This document shows positions 49,970 to 59,470 of a stretch of DNA of 64,000 nucleotides, in pieces (position 1 is the stretch's first letter; each line of letters starts with the position of its first letter). This stretch comes from SIG598 sp045538015 (GTDB lineage Bacteria; Bacillota; Clostridia; Oscillospirales; Acutalibacteraceae). The notes under the pieces are model-generated. The model did not search any database, was not told where the DNA came from, and saw only the letters and a list, made by a program, of their open reading frames with translations. The position numbers were made by a program, and so were the translations under genes. The stretch spans positions 1-64,000 of the forward strand of contig JAZSQO010000067.1 of assembly GCA_045538015.1 (NCBI GenBank), read 5' to 3'.

Positions 49970-50716
49970 ATGGCGGATAATTTAGTCAGATTACAAAAAT
50001 ACATGGCCGAGAACGGCATCGCCTCCCGACGCAAATCCGAGGAGCTTATCGCTCAGGGAAAGGTGCGTGTCAACGGCCGCGTCGCCTCCATCGGCGACAA
50101 GATAGATCCCAAGAACGACAAGGTGACAGTCAGCGGCCGCAAGGTGGCAAAAACCAAGGAAAAGGTATACATAATGCTTCACAAGCCCAGAGGCTATGTC
50201 ACCACCATGTCCGACGAGATGGACAGAAAATGCGTGGCCGAGCTGGTGCAGGATGTCCCGGCTCGGGTGTTTCCCGTGGGCCGTCTGGACAGAGACAGCG
50301 AGGGTCTGCTGCTCATGACCAATGACGGCGAGCTGGCAAATGCCATTTCCCATCCCCGCACCCATGTATCCAAGACCTATCGTGTCACGGTGCGCGGCAG
50401 AGTATCCGAAGAAGCTCAGGCTTCTCTTTCGGCGGGACTGATGCTGGACGGACGTATGACCGCTCCGGCGGATGTTCACACCCATTCGCTGGCCGAGGAC
50501 AGAACCACCCTTGAGATAACTCTCTACGAGGGACGCAACCGGCAGATCCGCCGTATGTGTGAGCAGCTGGGCATCGAGGTGCTCCGACTCAAGCGAATCG
50601 CCATCGGCCGGGTAAAGCTGGGCGGACTCAAGTGCGGCGACTGGCGCGACCTCAACGACAACGAGCTCAGCTCCATCAAGACGCTGATCAAGTCAGCGGC
50701 GGGCGGCGAGCAATAA
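49970..50716 (+). CDS. rluB: 23S rRNA pseudouridine synthase, RluB type
   Basis: A protein of 248 residues with an N-terminal S4 domain (RLQKYMAENGIASRRKSEELI) and a PsuA catalytic domain with VGRLDRDSEGLLLMTNDG (catalytic Asp). RluB makes pseudouridine at 2605 in 23S rRNA. GAAAGGA precedes the ATG. Confidence 0.95.
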   Translation: MADNLVRLQKYMAENGIASRRKSEELIAQGKVRVNGRVASIGDKIDPKNDKVTVSGRKVAKTKEKVYIMLHKPRGYVTTMSDEMDRKCVAELVQDVPARVFPVGRLDRDSEGLLLMTNDGELANAISHPRTHVSKTYRVTVRGRVSEEAQASLSAGLMLDGRMTAPADVHTHSLAEDRTTLEITLYEGRNRQIRRMCEQLGIEVLRLKRIAIGRVKLGGLKCGDWRDLNDNELSSIKTLIKSAAGGEQ

Positions 50717-50734
50717 GAAAATCACGCGGTGAGT

Positions 50735-50767
50735 TTTACGCCCCGACCTTGACGGGAGAGGCGTAAA
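50735..50767 (+). promoter_or_regulatory. Hairpin after rluB
   Basis: TTTACGCC pairs with GGCGTAAA (8 bp, 17-nt loop). No clear T-tract follows, so it may be a partial terminator or a processing stem ahead of the next gene. Confidence 0.4.
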
Positions 50768-50802
50768 GCTCGCTGTTCTGCGTTTAAGAAAGGATAATTT
50801 TT

Positions 50803-51213
50803 ATGATCGAGGTTCATGTTATAACCGACAGCGAAAGAGCGGCAAAGATCGCCGAAGAAAACGGCTTTATTCCCGGTTCGGCTGTGCTGGCGGCCAGCGA
50901 GAACGGGGAAGAGCAGGCCTATATCGCCGTGAAGATGCGCTATTCTCCGGAGGAAGCGGCGGTTGACATAAATGGAATGGTTTGCCCCGACGCCGACTTC
51001 GGCGAGATGCTTCTTCGCTCGGCGGTGTCCTACGGCGAGCGCCGGGGCGCGGAAACAGCCTATGCCGCCTCCGACGCGTGGGGCGGTGACAGCTCCGGCT
51101 GCCGCTATACGGCCCTGCTCAGAGCCGGTTTTCGTCTTAATGACGGCGTTATGAGCGTGCCCGTGGGGAATGTTGTTCATATGTGCAGAAACTGTGCTCA
51201 CGAAGCCAATTAG
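50803..51213 (+). CDS. Uncharacterised protein
   Basis: A protein of 136 residues with acidic N-terminus and a late CRNC near the C-terminus. The alternation of helices (DSERAAKIAEENGF) and strands (EEQAYIAVKMRY) recalls a small alpha/beta fold, perhaps a degenerate GNAT-like domain, but no acetyl-CoA motif is present. I do not recognise the family. SD AAGGA is about 10 bp upstream. It lies between rluB and the next operon's promoter. Confidence 0.7.
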   Translation: MIEVHVITDSERAAKIAEENGFIPGSAVLAASENGEEQAYIAVKMRYSPEEAAVDINGMVCPDADFGEMLLRSAVSYGERRGAETAYAASDAWGGDSSGCRYTALLRAGFRLNDGVMSVPVGNVVHMCRNCAHEAN

Positions 51214-51216
51214 CTC

Positions 51217-51245
51217 TTGTTATAGACTGCCATTTAGTATATAAT
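51217..51245 (+). promoter_or_regulatory. SigmaA promoter of the yicC-rsgA operon
   Basis: TTGTTA (51217-51222), 17 bp, TATAAT (51240-51245), 33 bp before yicC. It could start a transcript spanning all genes to the window end. Confidence 0.75.
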
Positions 51246-51278
51246 TAAACAATAAACAAAAATGAAGAGGTATTGCCT

Positions 51279-52157
51279 ATGATCAAGAGCATGACCGGCT
51301 ACGGCCGATTCCAGCAGACCATCGACGGCAAGGATATAACGGTCGAGATCAAATCGGTCAATCACCGTTTCTTTGAATTTTCCGCCAAGACCAGCCGGGG
51401 CTACGGCTTCCTTGAGGATAAGCTCAAGAGCTTTGTGCAGTCTCAGGTGTCCCGAGGCAAGATCGATATGTATGTTTCCGTCGTCACTCTGGATGACGGC
51501 GCCACTGTGGTTGAGCTCAACCGCTCCCTTGCCGGCGGCTACATCGAAGCCTTGCGTACCCTCGCTTCGGAATATGGACTTTCCGATGATATCACCGTTT
51601 CCTCCGTGGCGCGCTACAGCGACATCTTCACCGTCCGCCGCGCTCCCGAGGACGAGGAGGCTGTGTGGAACGCCGTAAAGACTGTGGCTCAGGGTGCCGT
51701 GGACAGCTTCATCGCCATGCGCGAGCGCGAAGGCGCCAAGCTGAAGGCTGACGTGGAGCAGCGTGCCGACTCCATCATCGCCTCCGTAGAGGCTGTGGAG
51801 AAGGCTTCGCCCGAGACCCTCGCCCGTTACCGCGAACGCCTTTACAACAAGATCTCCGAGCTGCTGGGCGACCGCTCGGTGGACGAGCAGAGGCTCATCA
51901 CCGAATGCGCCATCTTCGCCGACCGCATCGCCGTGGACGAGGAGACCGTTCGTCTGCGCAGTCATATTGAGCAGCTCCGCGCCGTGCTCGAATCCAACGA
52001 GCCTGCCGGACGCAAGCTGGACTTCATCGTTCAGGAGATCAACCGCGAGACCAACACCATCGGCTCCAAGTCTCAGAACACCGCCATCGCCCACACCGTT
52101 GTGACCATGAAGGCGGAGATCGAGAAGATCCGCGAGCAGATTCAGAACATAGAATGA
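51279..52157 (+). CDS. yicC: YicC/YloC family endoribonuclease
   Basis: A protein of 292 residues, with MIKSMTGYGR at the N-terminus, VNHRFFEF, and the C-terminal GRKLDFIVQEINRETNTIGSK motif. The family is a recently recognised endoribonuclease that trims RNA, including small RNAs. ATG 51279 has AGAGG 8 bp upstream; TTG 51273 is out of favour. Confidence 0.93.
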   Translation: MIKSMTGYGRFQQTIDGKDITVEIKSVNHRFFEFSAKTSRGYGFLEDKLKSFVQSQVSRGKIDMYVSVVTLDDGATVVELNRSLAGGYIEALRTLASEYGLSDDITVSSVARYSDIFTVRRAPEDEEAVWNAVKTVAQGAVDSFIAMREREGAKLKADVEQRADSIIASVEAVEKASPETLARYRERLYNKISELLGDRSVDEQRLITECAIFADRIAVDEETVRLRSHIEQLRAVLESNEPAGRKLDFIVQEINRETNTIGSKSQNTAIAHTVVTMKAEIEKIREQIQNIE

Positions 52158-52178
52158 TCCGGAAGTGAGGTTTCCGAC

Positions 52179-52430
52179 ATGGAACTCATCGACATCGGCT
52201 TCGGCAACATGGTGTCCGCCGAAAGGCTGATCGCCATAGTGAATCCCGATTCCGCGCCGGTAAAGCGCATCGTGCAGGATGCCCGTGAGCGCAATATGCT
52301 CATTGACGCCACCTATGGCCGCCGTACAAAGGTGGTTATGGTGGCCGACAGCGGCCATGTTATCCTATCGGCCGTCGAGGTGGGCGCGGATATGAAAAAA
52401 TTAACCAGTGAGGAGCAGCATGATGAATGA
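52179..52430 (+). CDS. remA: Biofilm/extracellular-matrix regulator RemA (DUF370)
   Basis: A protein of 83 residues with ELIDIGFGNMVSAERLIAI, VKRIVQDARERNMLIDATYGRR and ILSAVEV, all RemA signatures. RemA is a ring-forming DNA-binding regulator in Bacillus. It overlaps gmk by 8 bp. AGTGAGG precedes it. Confidence 0.95.
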   Translation: MELIDIGFGNMVSAERLIAIVNPDSAPVKRIVQDARERNMLIDATYGRRTKVVMVADSGHVILSAVEVGADMKKLTSEEQHDE

Positions 52431-53040
52431 TAAAGGTATTCTTGCCATAGTGTCCGGCCCTTCCGCCGCCGGCAAGGGCACGGTGGTGCGCAGAGCCATG
52501 AGCATCGCCGAAGAGATCGGTCAGGATGTGCATCTTTCCATTTCCATGACCACCCGAGGCATAAAGAAGGACGAGGAAGAAGGCGTCACCTACTACTACG
52601 TCACCCGGGAGCGCTTTGAGGAGGCTATCGCCCAGAACGAGCTTATCGAGTACAACTGCTATAACGGCAACTACTACGGCACTCCGAAAAAGGTGATCGA
52701 GGATCGCATCGAGCGAGGCAGCAGCGTTGTGCTGGAGATAGACGTCAACGGTGCCGATCAGGTCGTAAAGCTTTTTCCCGACGCGGTGAGAATCTTTGTC
52801 ATGCCTCCCTCCATGGGTGAACTGGAAAAGCGCATCCGCACCCGCGGCCGTGACACCGAAGAGGAGATCGTCCAGCGCATGGAAAAGGCCCGGGAGGAAA
52901 TTCCCCGCGCCGCCGATTACGACTACATCATCATCAACGACATCATCGAAGAGGCCGCCGGCGATCTGCTTAACACCATCGTCGCCGAGAAGAACCGCGC
53001 CTCCAGAAGAAAATGGATCATCGACAAGGTGATGGGTTGA
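52423..53040 (+). CDS. gmk: Guanylate kinase
   Basis: An enzyme of 205 residues that converts GMP to GDP. P-loop SGPSAAGKGTV, SISMTTRGIKKDEEEGVTYYYV (GMP-binding) and the lid region are intact. ATG 52423 with GGAG upstream is preferred over the adjacent ATG 52420. Confidence 0.96.
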   Translation: MNDKGILAIVSGPSAAGKGTVVRRAMSIAEEIGQDVHLSISMTTRGIKKDEEEGVTYYYVTRERFEEAIAQNELIEYNCYNGNYYGTPKKVIEDRIERGSSVVLEIDVNGADQVVKLFPDAVRIFVMPPSMGELEKRIRTRGRDTEEEIVQRMEKAREEIPRAADYDYIIINDIIEEAAGDLLNTIVAEKNRASRRKWIIDKVMG

Positions 53041-53078
53041 TCCCGCCGCCTGTTCAGGATAAAAGGAGAAGAAAGAAA

Positions 53079-53342
53079 ATGGCTATCACAACCAAGAAGA
53101 ACATCGACGAAGTATTCGCAATGTGCGACAACCGCTACGCTCTGGTTAACATCGTTGCCTCCCGCGCCCGTGACCTCGCCGAAGAGGCCGACAAGCGCCA
53201 CGATACACTGCTGGAAAAGCCGGTGAATATCGTGCTGGGCAACCTCATGACCGGCAAGTCCACCATCGTACACGGTGCCGCCGCCACTAACATCTATCGC
53301 GACGAGGAATTTGAGCTGTCCATTTCCGTAGACGAGCAGTAA
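53079..53342 (+). CDS. rpoZ: RNA polymerase omega subunit
   Basis: A protein of 87 residues: DEVFAMCDNRYALVNIVASRAR is the omega signature. It helps assemble RNA polymerase. AAGGAG is 10 bp before ATG 53079; the frame is open earlier but lacks homology. Confidence 0.94.
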   Translation: MAITTKKNIDEVFAMCDNRYALVNIVASRARDLAEEADKRHDTLLEKPVNIVLGNLMTGKSTIVHGAAATNIYRDEEFELSISVDEQ

Positions 53343-53384
53343 TCCCGCCGTCAGCCGGAAAAACGCATTTTCGCTGGAGAGAGG

Positions 53385-55859
53385 GTGGCCGGTATCTGCG
53401 CGCGTATCGTTAAAGCGGCCGTGGAAAAGACCGCCTATCACTTCGACAGACTTTTTGACTATATGCTCCCGCCGGAGCTTGCCCGGACGGTAAAAAGCGG
53501 CTGCCGTGTGCTGGTTCCCTTCGGAACCGCCAACAGCCACCGGCAGGCCGTGGTCTTCGCGGTGGAGGAGGTCGGCGAGCTGCCTGAAGGCATCAAGCCG
53601 GTCATCCGCCAGCTGGACGATAGTCCGGTGCTGGGAGAGGAGCTGCTCAGACTGGCCGAATGGCTGAGGGAGCAGTGCTTCTGCACCTACTTTGAGGCGG
53701 CGAAGGTCATGCTTCCCACCGGCCTTGATATGCGTGTGGTCAGGTGCTACGCTCCTGCCGAAGGCGTTTCCCTCGAATCGCTGGACGGCTACGAGAGTCT
53801 TTCCCGTGAGGAAAGGATGATGGCCGGCGCGGTTGTCTGCTCGTCCCAGCCAGTGGAAAGGGAAAAACTGCTGGAAATGTTCGGTCTTGCATCGGAGAGC
53901 GAACTTCCGGAGCGACTGGTCAGGAAAAATATCCTTATCCGAGCCGACGACGCCGTGCGCCGCACGGGAGACGCCACCATCCGTATGGTTCGCCTCAATC
54001 CCGATCCGGAGCCGGAAGTCCTTGACCGTCTCACGGCAAAGCAGAAAAAGGTGGTAGAGCTGCTGGAGCAGGTGGGTTCAGCCTCCCAGAAGGAGGTCTG
54101 CGCGCTTGTCGGCGTGACAAAGGTCATACTCACCAATCTGCAGAAAAAAGGCGCGGTGGAGTTCTTTGAAAACGAGACCTACCGCCGCCCAAAAAACGGC
54201 ATCACCTCCCGGGACAGCTCGGCCATTGAACTGACAGCTGAGCAAAGGCGAGCCTACGAAAACATAAGCGCCCGCTACCGATCCGGTGAATTTTCCACAA
54301 CGCTGCTGTACGGCGTCACCGGCAGCGGCAAAACCTCAGTTTTCATGCGCGCCATAGACGACGCCGTTGCCAACGGCAAAGGCGTTATCGTCATGGTTCC
54401 GGAAATAGCGCTGACGCCCCAGACTCTCGACCGCTTCCGCTCCCGCTACGGTGACCGGACGGCGGTGTTCCACAGCGGACTTTCCCTCGGCCAGCGCATG
54501 GACGAGTGGAAAAGAGTGAAAAGGGGAGAGGCGCTTATAGCCATCGGCACCCGTTCGGCGGTGTTCGCTCCCTTTGAGAACCTCGGTCTCATCGTCATGG
54601 ACGAGGAGCAGGAATACACCTACAAATCGGAATCCACTCCCAGATATCACGCCCGCAATGTGGCCCGTTTCCGCTGCGCGTGGCACAAGGCGCCGCTGAT
54701 CCTTGCCTCGGCCACACCCTCTATCGAGAGCTATTACCTTGCCTCAGAGGGTGGCCGATACGAGCTTGAGCAGCTGACCGAGCGCTACGGCGAAGCACGG
54801 CTGCCAACGGTGGATACCATCGACATCTCCGAGCAGAAGCTTTCCGAATGTATATTCAGCCCTCAGCTGCAGCAGGCTCTTGAATATAATCTCGAGCGAG
54901 GCTATCAGTCCATTCTGCTGCACAACCGGCGAGGCTTCAACACCTTTGTTGCCTGCCGCGCCTGCGGTCATGTGCTTACCTGCGAGCAGTGCAGCGTTTC
55001 CATGACCTACCATCTTGATTCCCGCCGGCTCCTTTGCCACTACTGCGGCAGGAGCGCGCCCTTTGCGGTGAAGTGTCCGGAATGCGGCTCGGAGCAGCTG
55101 CGCTACGCCGGGCAGGGCACCCAGCGGGCAGAGGATGAGCTTTCCCGTCTCTTTCCTCAGGCGAGAGTATTGCGCATGGACGCCGACAGCACTCAGCAGA
55201 AATTTTCCCACGCCGACAAGCTGGCCGCCTTTGAACGAGGCGACTACGACATTATGATCGGCACCCAGATGGTGGCCAAGGGGCTTGATTTTGAGCGGGT
55301 CACGCTGGTGGGAGTGCTTCTTGCCGACCAGATGCTGTACGGCGACGACTTCCGAAGCTATGAGCGGGCCTTCTCGCTGCTCACTCAGGTCGTTGGCCGC
55401 TCCGGACGGGGTGAATACAGCGGCCGGGCTATAATTCAGACAATGACTCCGGAAAATCCGGTCATCGCCATGGCGGCGGAGCAGGATTACCGGCAGTTCT
55501 ATAAAAACGAGATCGCTGTGCGGCGGGCGATGCTCTATCCGCCCTTCTCCGACATCTGCATGGTCGGGTTTGTGGGCGCCTTCGAGGATGTCACCCGGGA
55601 CATGGCGTCCTGCTTTGTCCGGATGCTCCGGGAACGGGCGCAGAGCCAGTATCCCGGCCTTCCGCTGCGGGTGCTTGGCCCCTCTCCGGCGGCCGTCAAC
55701 CGCGTAAAGGGCAAATATCGATACCGTCTCATAATAAAATGCCGCAACAGCGCTCAGTTCCGCGAGCTGCTTTCCTCTCTGCTGACCGACATCGGCCGGA
55801 TGAAGCAGTTTGCCAAGATAACGGCCTTTGCCGACATGAATCCGGATAATATAATGTAA
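53385..55859 (+). CDS. priA: Primosomal replication restart helicase PriA
   Basis: A superfamily 2 DNA helicase of 824 residues. GVTGSGKTSVFM (Walker A), DEEQEYTYKSES (Walker B-like) and a zinc-binding region (CRACGHVLTCEQC, CHYCG, CPECG) are present. It restarts stalled forks. Start GTG 53385 with GGAGAGAGG upstream. Confidence 0.96.
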   Translation: MAGICARIVKAAVEKTAYHFDRLFDYMLPPELARTVKSGCRVLVPFGTANSHRQAVVFAVEEVGELPEGIKPVIRQLDDSPVLGEELLRLAEWLREQCFCTYFEAAKVMLPTGLDMRVVRCYAPAEGVSLESLDGYESLSREERMMAGAVVCSSQPVEREKLLEMFGLASESELPERLVRKNILIRADDAVRRTGDATIRMVRLNPDPEPEVLDRLTAKQKKVVELLEQVGSASQKEVCALVGVTKVILTNLQKKGAVEFFENETYRRPKNGITSRDSSAIELTAEQRRAYENISARYRSGEFSTTLLYGVTGSGKTSVFMRAIDDAVANGKGVIVMVPEIALTPQTLDRFRSRYGDRTAVFHSGLSLGQRMDEWKRVKRGEALIAIGTRSAVFAPFENLGLIVMDEEQEYTYKSESTPRYHARNVARFRCAWHKAPLILASATPSIESYYLASEGGRYELEQLTERYGEARLPTVDTIDISEQKLSECIFSPQLQQALEYNLERGYQSILLHNRRGFNTFVACRACGHVLTCEQCSVSMTYHLDSRRLLCHYCGRSAPFAVKCPECGSEQLRYAGQGTQRAEDELSRLFPQARVLRMDADSTQQKFSHADKLAAFERGDYDIMIGTQMVAKGLDFERVTLVGVLLADQMLYGDDFRSYERAFSLLTQVVGRSGRGEYSGRAIIQTMTPENPVIAMAAEQDYRQFYKNEIAVRRAMLYPPFSDICMVGFVGAFEDVTRDMASCFVRMLRERAQSQYPGLPLRVLGPSPAAVNRVKGKYRYRLIIKCRNSAQFRELLSSLLTDIGRMKQFAKITAFADMNPDNIM

Positions 55860-55891
55860 TGCCGCAAGAGCATAGAAAGGAATGATATAAC

Positions 55892-56398
55892 ATGGCTCTG
55901 AGAAACATGGTTTTTGAGGGTGAAGATACCCTTCGCAAAATATGCAAGCCGGTCACCAGCTTCGACCGCAAGCTGGCCGTTCTGCTGGATGATATGAAAG
56001 ACACCATGAACGACCGCTACGGCGTCGGCCTCGCCGCTCCTCAGGTAGGCGTACTCCGCCGGGTGGTAGTTATTGACACCACTCCCGACGAGGAAGTAGG
56101 CGTCGCTGTGGAAATGATAAATCCTGAGATCATCTCCCGTGAAGGCTCCCAGACCGGTCAGGAGGGCTGCCTCTCGGTGCCCGGAAAGTACGGCATCGTG
56201 GAGCGTCCCATGAAGGTCACTGCCCGCTATCAGGATCGCAAGGGCAAGTTCCATGAGATCACCGGCGAGGGTCTGACCGCCCGCGCCATCTGCCACGAGG
56301 TGGACCACCTCGACGGCATTCTTTACATTGATGTTGCCCAGCGAATGCTCACTCAGGAGGAGCTTGACGAGTTGGAACAATCGAAGGGGGACCAGTGA
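55892..56398 (+). CDS. def: Peptide deformylase
   Basis: A metalloenzyme of 168 residues that removes the formyl group from nascent chains. Motifs GVGLAAPQVG, EGCLSVPG and HEVDHLDG are intact (Cys and two His bind metal). GAAAGGA precedes the ATG. The stop is immediately followed by fmt. Confidence 0.97.
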   Translation: MALRNMVFEGEDTLRKICKPVTSFDRKLAVLLDDMKDTMNDRYGVGLAAPQVGVLRRVVVIDTTPDEEVGVAVEMINPEIISREGSQTGQEGCLSVPGKYGIVERPMKVTARYQDRKGKFHEITGEGLTARAICHEVDHLDGILYIDVAQRMLTQEELDELEQSKGDQ

Positions 56399-57319
56399 AT
56401 GAATCTGATATTCATGGGAACCCCCGACTTCGCAGTTCCCTCGCTGAACGCCGTGTGCGAAGCAGGCCATACAGTAAAGCTCGTAATTACCCAGCCGGAC
56501 AAGCCCAAAGGAAGAAAGCTGATCCTCACGCCTCCGCCCGTAAAGGCAAGAGCGCTGGAGCTGGGTCTGCCCGTAGAGCAGCCGGAGTCCATGAGGGACG
56601 AAAGTATCCGGGAAAAAATAGCGGCTGCTGAAGCCGACTGCATCATAGTAGCCGCCTACGGAAAGATCCTCCGCAAGGACATTCTGGAGGCAACGCCGAT
56701 GGGGTGCATAAATGTCCATTCCTCTCTGCTGCCCCGTTTCCGCGGCGCCGCTCCCATCAACTGGGCGGTCATCAGCGGCGACAAGACCAGCGGCGTGACC
56801 ATCATGCAGCTGGACGAGGGCATCGACACCGGTGACATTCTCATGCAGGAGGAAACTTCCATTTACCCCGACGAAACAGCCGGCGAGCTCCATGACCGTC
56901 TGGCGGACATGGGAGCTCAGCTGCTGATAAAGACCCTTGTGCTGGCCGAAAATGGACAGCTCGAGCCCAGAAAACAGGACGACAGCCGTTCCTGCTACGC
57001 TCCCATGCTGGATAAGTCTCTGTCGGTCATAGACTGGAGCAAGACCGCCCAGCAGGTTCACGACCTTGTGCGGGGCATCCAGCCCTGGCCGGTGGCTCAG
57101 ACCAAGGTAAACGGAGCCAACCTCAAGGTGCACAGAACCCGCGTTGCCGAAGGCTCCGGAGAGTGCGGAACGGTCATCTGCCCCAATCCTCTTACTGTTG
57201 CCTGCGGCGACGGCGCCGTGGAGATAATTGAGCTCCAGGCTGAGGGCGGCAAGCGCATGGCCGCCACCGATTACCTGCGCGGCCATCCCATCGAAGTCGG
57301 AACGACGCTCGGCGTATAA
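56399..57319 (+). CDS. fmt: Methionyl-tRNA formyltransferase
   Basis: An enzyme of 306 residues that formylates initiator Met-tRNA. Conserved HSSLLPRFRGAAPINWAVISGD and the SLLP loop are present. It starts on the base after the def stop and shares an overlapping GAA in the junction, a classic def-fmt pair. Confidence 0.97.
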   Translation: MNLIFMGTPDFAVPSLNAVCEAGHTVKLVITQPDKPKGRKLILTPPPVKARALELGLPVEQPESMRDESIREKIAAAEADCIIVAAYGKILRKDILEATPMGCINVHSSLLPRFRGAAPINWAVISGDKTSGVTIMQLDEGIDTGDILMQEETSIYPDETAGELHDRLADMGAQLLIKTLVLAENGQLEPRKQDDSRSCYAPMLDKSLSVIDWSKTAQQVHDLVRGIQPWPVAQTKVNGANLKVHRTRVAEGSGECGTVICPNPLTVACGDGAVEIIELQAEGGKRMAATDYLRGHPIEVGTTLGV

Positions 57320-57365
57320 GCCGGGCTGAACAACAAAGCTGAACAAAAAGAAAAGGAGATTGATT

Positions 57366-58112
57366 ATGGATAATTTCTTTGACAGACTGCTTGATTCCAT
57401 CAGCGGATTTGGTTATGGTGAATATCTGATTGCCCTGCTCGCTATGCTTGTCATTACCCTTATCATTCGTATCGTGGCTTCTATTACTTTCGCCAGGTAC
57501 AACAAGGAAAGCAACGGCTACGGCATCACCGCCGCCGAGGCCGCCGAGGCCATCCTGGAAGCAAACGGCATCGACGACGTAGAGGTTACCCTGCTTAACA
57601 GAGAAAGCGGCGACCATTACAATCCCAGAAACAAGACCATCGCTCTTTCCAACAAGGTGTATCACAGCGACAGCGTCGCGGCTATGGCCGTAGCAGCCCA
57701 TGAAGTGGGTCACGCCATCCAGCACCACAACGGCTATCTGCCCCTTAAGGTGCGCAATCTTATGGCTCCCGTTGCCGCTATCGGTTCCAATTTCGCTTTC
57801 TATCTCGTTCTTATCGGAATGATAATCAACGGCTTTTCCACTACTCCTATCGGCTATTATGTGGCTATCGCCGGTCTTGCGCTGTTCCTTTTTGCCGTTA
57901 TCTTCAGCATTGTTACCCTGCCCATGGAGCTCAATGCAAGCAAGCGCGCCCGAGTTGCACTTGCCGAAAATTATAACTTTGACAAGGATGAGATGAGAGG
58001 AGCCAGAAGAGTGCTCACCGCATATGCCATGACCTATGTGGCCGCTCTTGCCTCCGCTATTCTCTCTCTGCTTCGTATGCTGTCCATCATTGCCAGACTG
58101 CGCAGAGACTGA
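57366..58112 (+). CDS. yugP: Zinc metallopeptidase, YugP family
   Basis: A membrane protein of 248 residues with HEVGHAIQH (zinc) and flanking spans. In Bacillus YugP is an uncharacterised membrane-bound peptidase. ATG 57366 with AAGGAG 7 bp upstream; TTG 57360 is less likely. It overlaps rsmB by one base. Confidence 0.88.
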   Translation: MDNFFDRLLDSISGFGYGEYLIALLAMLVITLIIRIVASITFARYNKESNGYGITAAEAAEAILEANGIDDVEVTLLNRESGDHYNPRNKTIALSNKVYHSDSVAAMAVAAHEVGHAIQHHNGYLPLKVRNLMAPVAAIGSNFAFYLVLIGMIINGFSTTPIGYYVAIAGLALFLFAVIFSIVTLPMELNASKRARVALAENYNFDKDEMRGARRVLTAYAMTYVAALASAILSLLRMLSIIARLRRD

Positions 58113-59440
58113 TGACAGCACGCAGAGCAGCGTTAGAGGCGCTGAAACGCACCGCGAAGGGCGCCTATTCCACCATCGCCCTTGACAATATACTGGCCAG
58201 AAGCGGCCTTGACGAGCGGGACAGAGGGCTTGCCTCGGCGCTGTTTTACGGAGTGCAGGAAAACCAGACTCAGCTGGATGCCGCCATCGCAGCCCTTCTG
58301 CGCCGTCCCGGCCAGAAGCTGGAAAGCGACGTGCGCCAGATTCTGCGCATGGGCATCTACCAGCTGGGCTACATGGATAAAATCCCGGACAGCGCCGCGG
58401 TGAACGAGGCTGTCAGCCTCACCCGGCAGACCGGCCACGACAGCGCCGCCGGCTTTGTAAACGGCATTCTCCGGGGCTATATCCGCGCCGGCAAGCAGAC
58501 ACCGCTGCCGGAACGGAGCAAGGATCCTCTTCTGTGGCTGTCCCTCAAGTATTCCTGCCCTATGTGGCTGGCTCAGCTGTGGACGGAGAGCTACGGCGAA
58601 GAAATCTGTCAGAACATAATGGACACCTTTTCCGGACGGCCTCCGCTTTATGCCCGGGTCAATACCACCCGATGCGGCAGAGAAGAGCTGATTTCCGCTC
58701 TGCAGGCCGAGGGTGTGGCTGCCCGTCCCGTTGCCATTCTGCCCCAAGCCGTCGAGCTTGAGCAGACCGGCGATGTGGAGAGCCTTGAAGCCTATAAAAA
58801 AGGTCTGTTCCATATTCAGGATATATCCTCACAGCTTTGCGCCCGGATCGTGGACGCAAAGAAGGGCGATACCATTCTCGATGCCTGCGCGGCTCCCGGC
58901 GGCAAATCCTTCACCGTCGCCCAGACGACCGGTGACGACTGCACCGTCATTGCCTGCGACCTGCATAATTCAAGAGTGGATATGATAGCCGAGGGCGCTT
59001 CCCGGCTTGGTCTTGCTTCGGTCAAGGCCCGCCGCAGAGACGCCGCGGCCTCCGGCTCAAAGATAGTTGCCGACCGTGTGCTGTGCGATGTGCCCTGCTC
59101 CGGTCTCGGCGTAATCCGACGCAAGCCGGATATAAAGAACAAAAGCAAAACAGAGCTGGATCAGCTTCCCGGACTGCAGTACAGCATTCTGGAAACCAAC
59201 GCCGCCTGCGTAAAGCCGGGCGGAAGGCTGATCTACTCCACCTGCACTCTCAACCCGGCGGAAAACGGAGGGGTATTTGACCGCTTCCTTGCCGCCCATG
59301 AAGAATTTGTACCCGTCGCGCTGGAACTGCCCGAAGGCATAAAGCGCGTCATCACCGAACCGGAGCACGAGCTTACGCTCTTTCCGGAAAGGGAGGGCCC
59401 GGACGGCTTTTTCATTGCCGCGGCTCTCAGAAAGGAATGA
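58112..59440 (+). CDS. rsmB: 16S rRNA m5C967 methyltransferase RsmB
   Basis: A protein of 442 residues with an N-terminal NusB-like RNA-binding domain and a methyltransferase domain. DVPCSGLGVIRRKPDIK and STCTLNPAENGGVFD carry the two catalytic Cys. Standard length. It starts one base inside the YugP stop. Confidence 0.94.
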   Translation: MTARRAALEALKRTAKGAYSTIALDNILARSGLDERDRGLASALFYGVQENQTQLDAAIAALLRRPGQKLESDVRQILRMGIYQLGYMDKIPDSAAVNEAVSLTRQTGHDSAAGFVNGILRGYIRAGKQTPLPERSKDPLLWLSLKYSCPMWLAQLWTESYGEEICQNIMDTFSGRPPLYARVNTTRCGREELISALQAEGVAARPVAILPQAVELEQTGDVESLEAYKKGLFHIQDISSQLCARIVDAKKGDTILDACAAPGGKSFTVAQTTGDDCTVIACDLHNSRVDMIAEGASRLGLASVKARRRDAAASGSKIVADRVLCDVPCSGLGVIRRKPDIKNKSKTELDQLPGLQYSILETNAACVKPGGRLIYSTCTLNPAENGGVFDRFLAAHEEFVPVALELPEGIKRVITEPEHELTLFPEREGPDGFFIAAALRKE

Positions 59441-59470
59441 TCGAGGATAGCTTTACATGATATCCGTTCG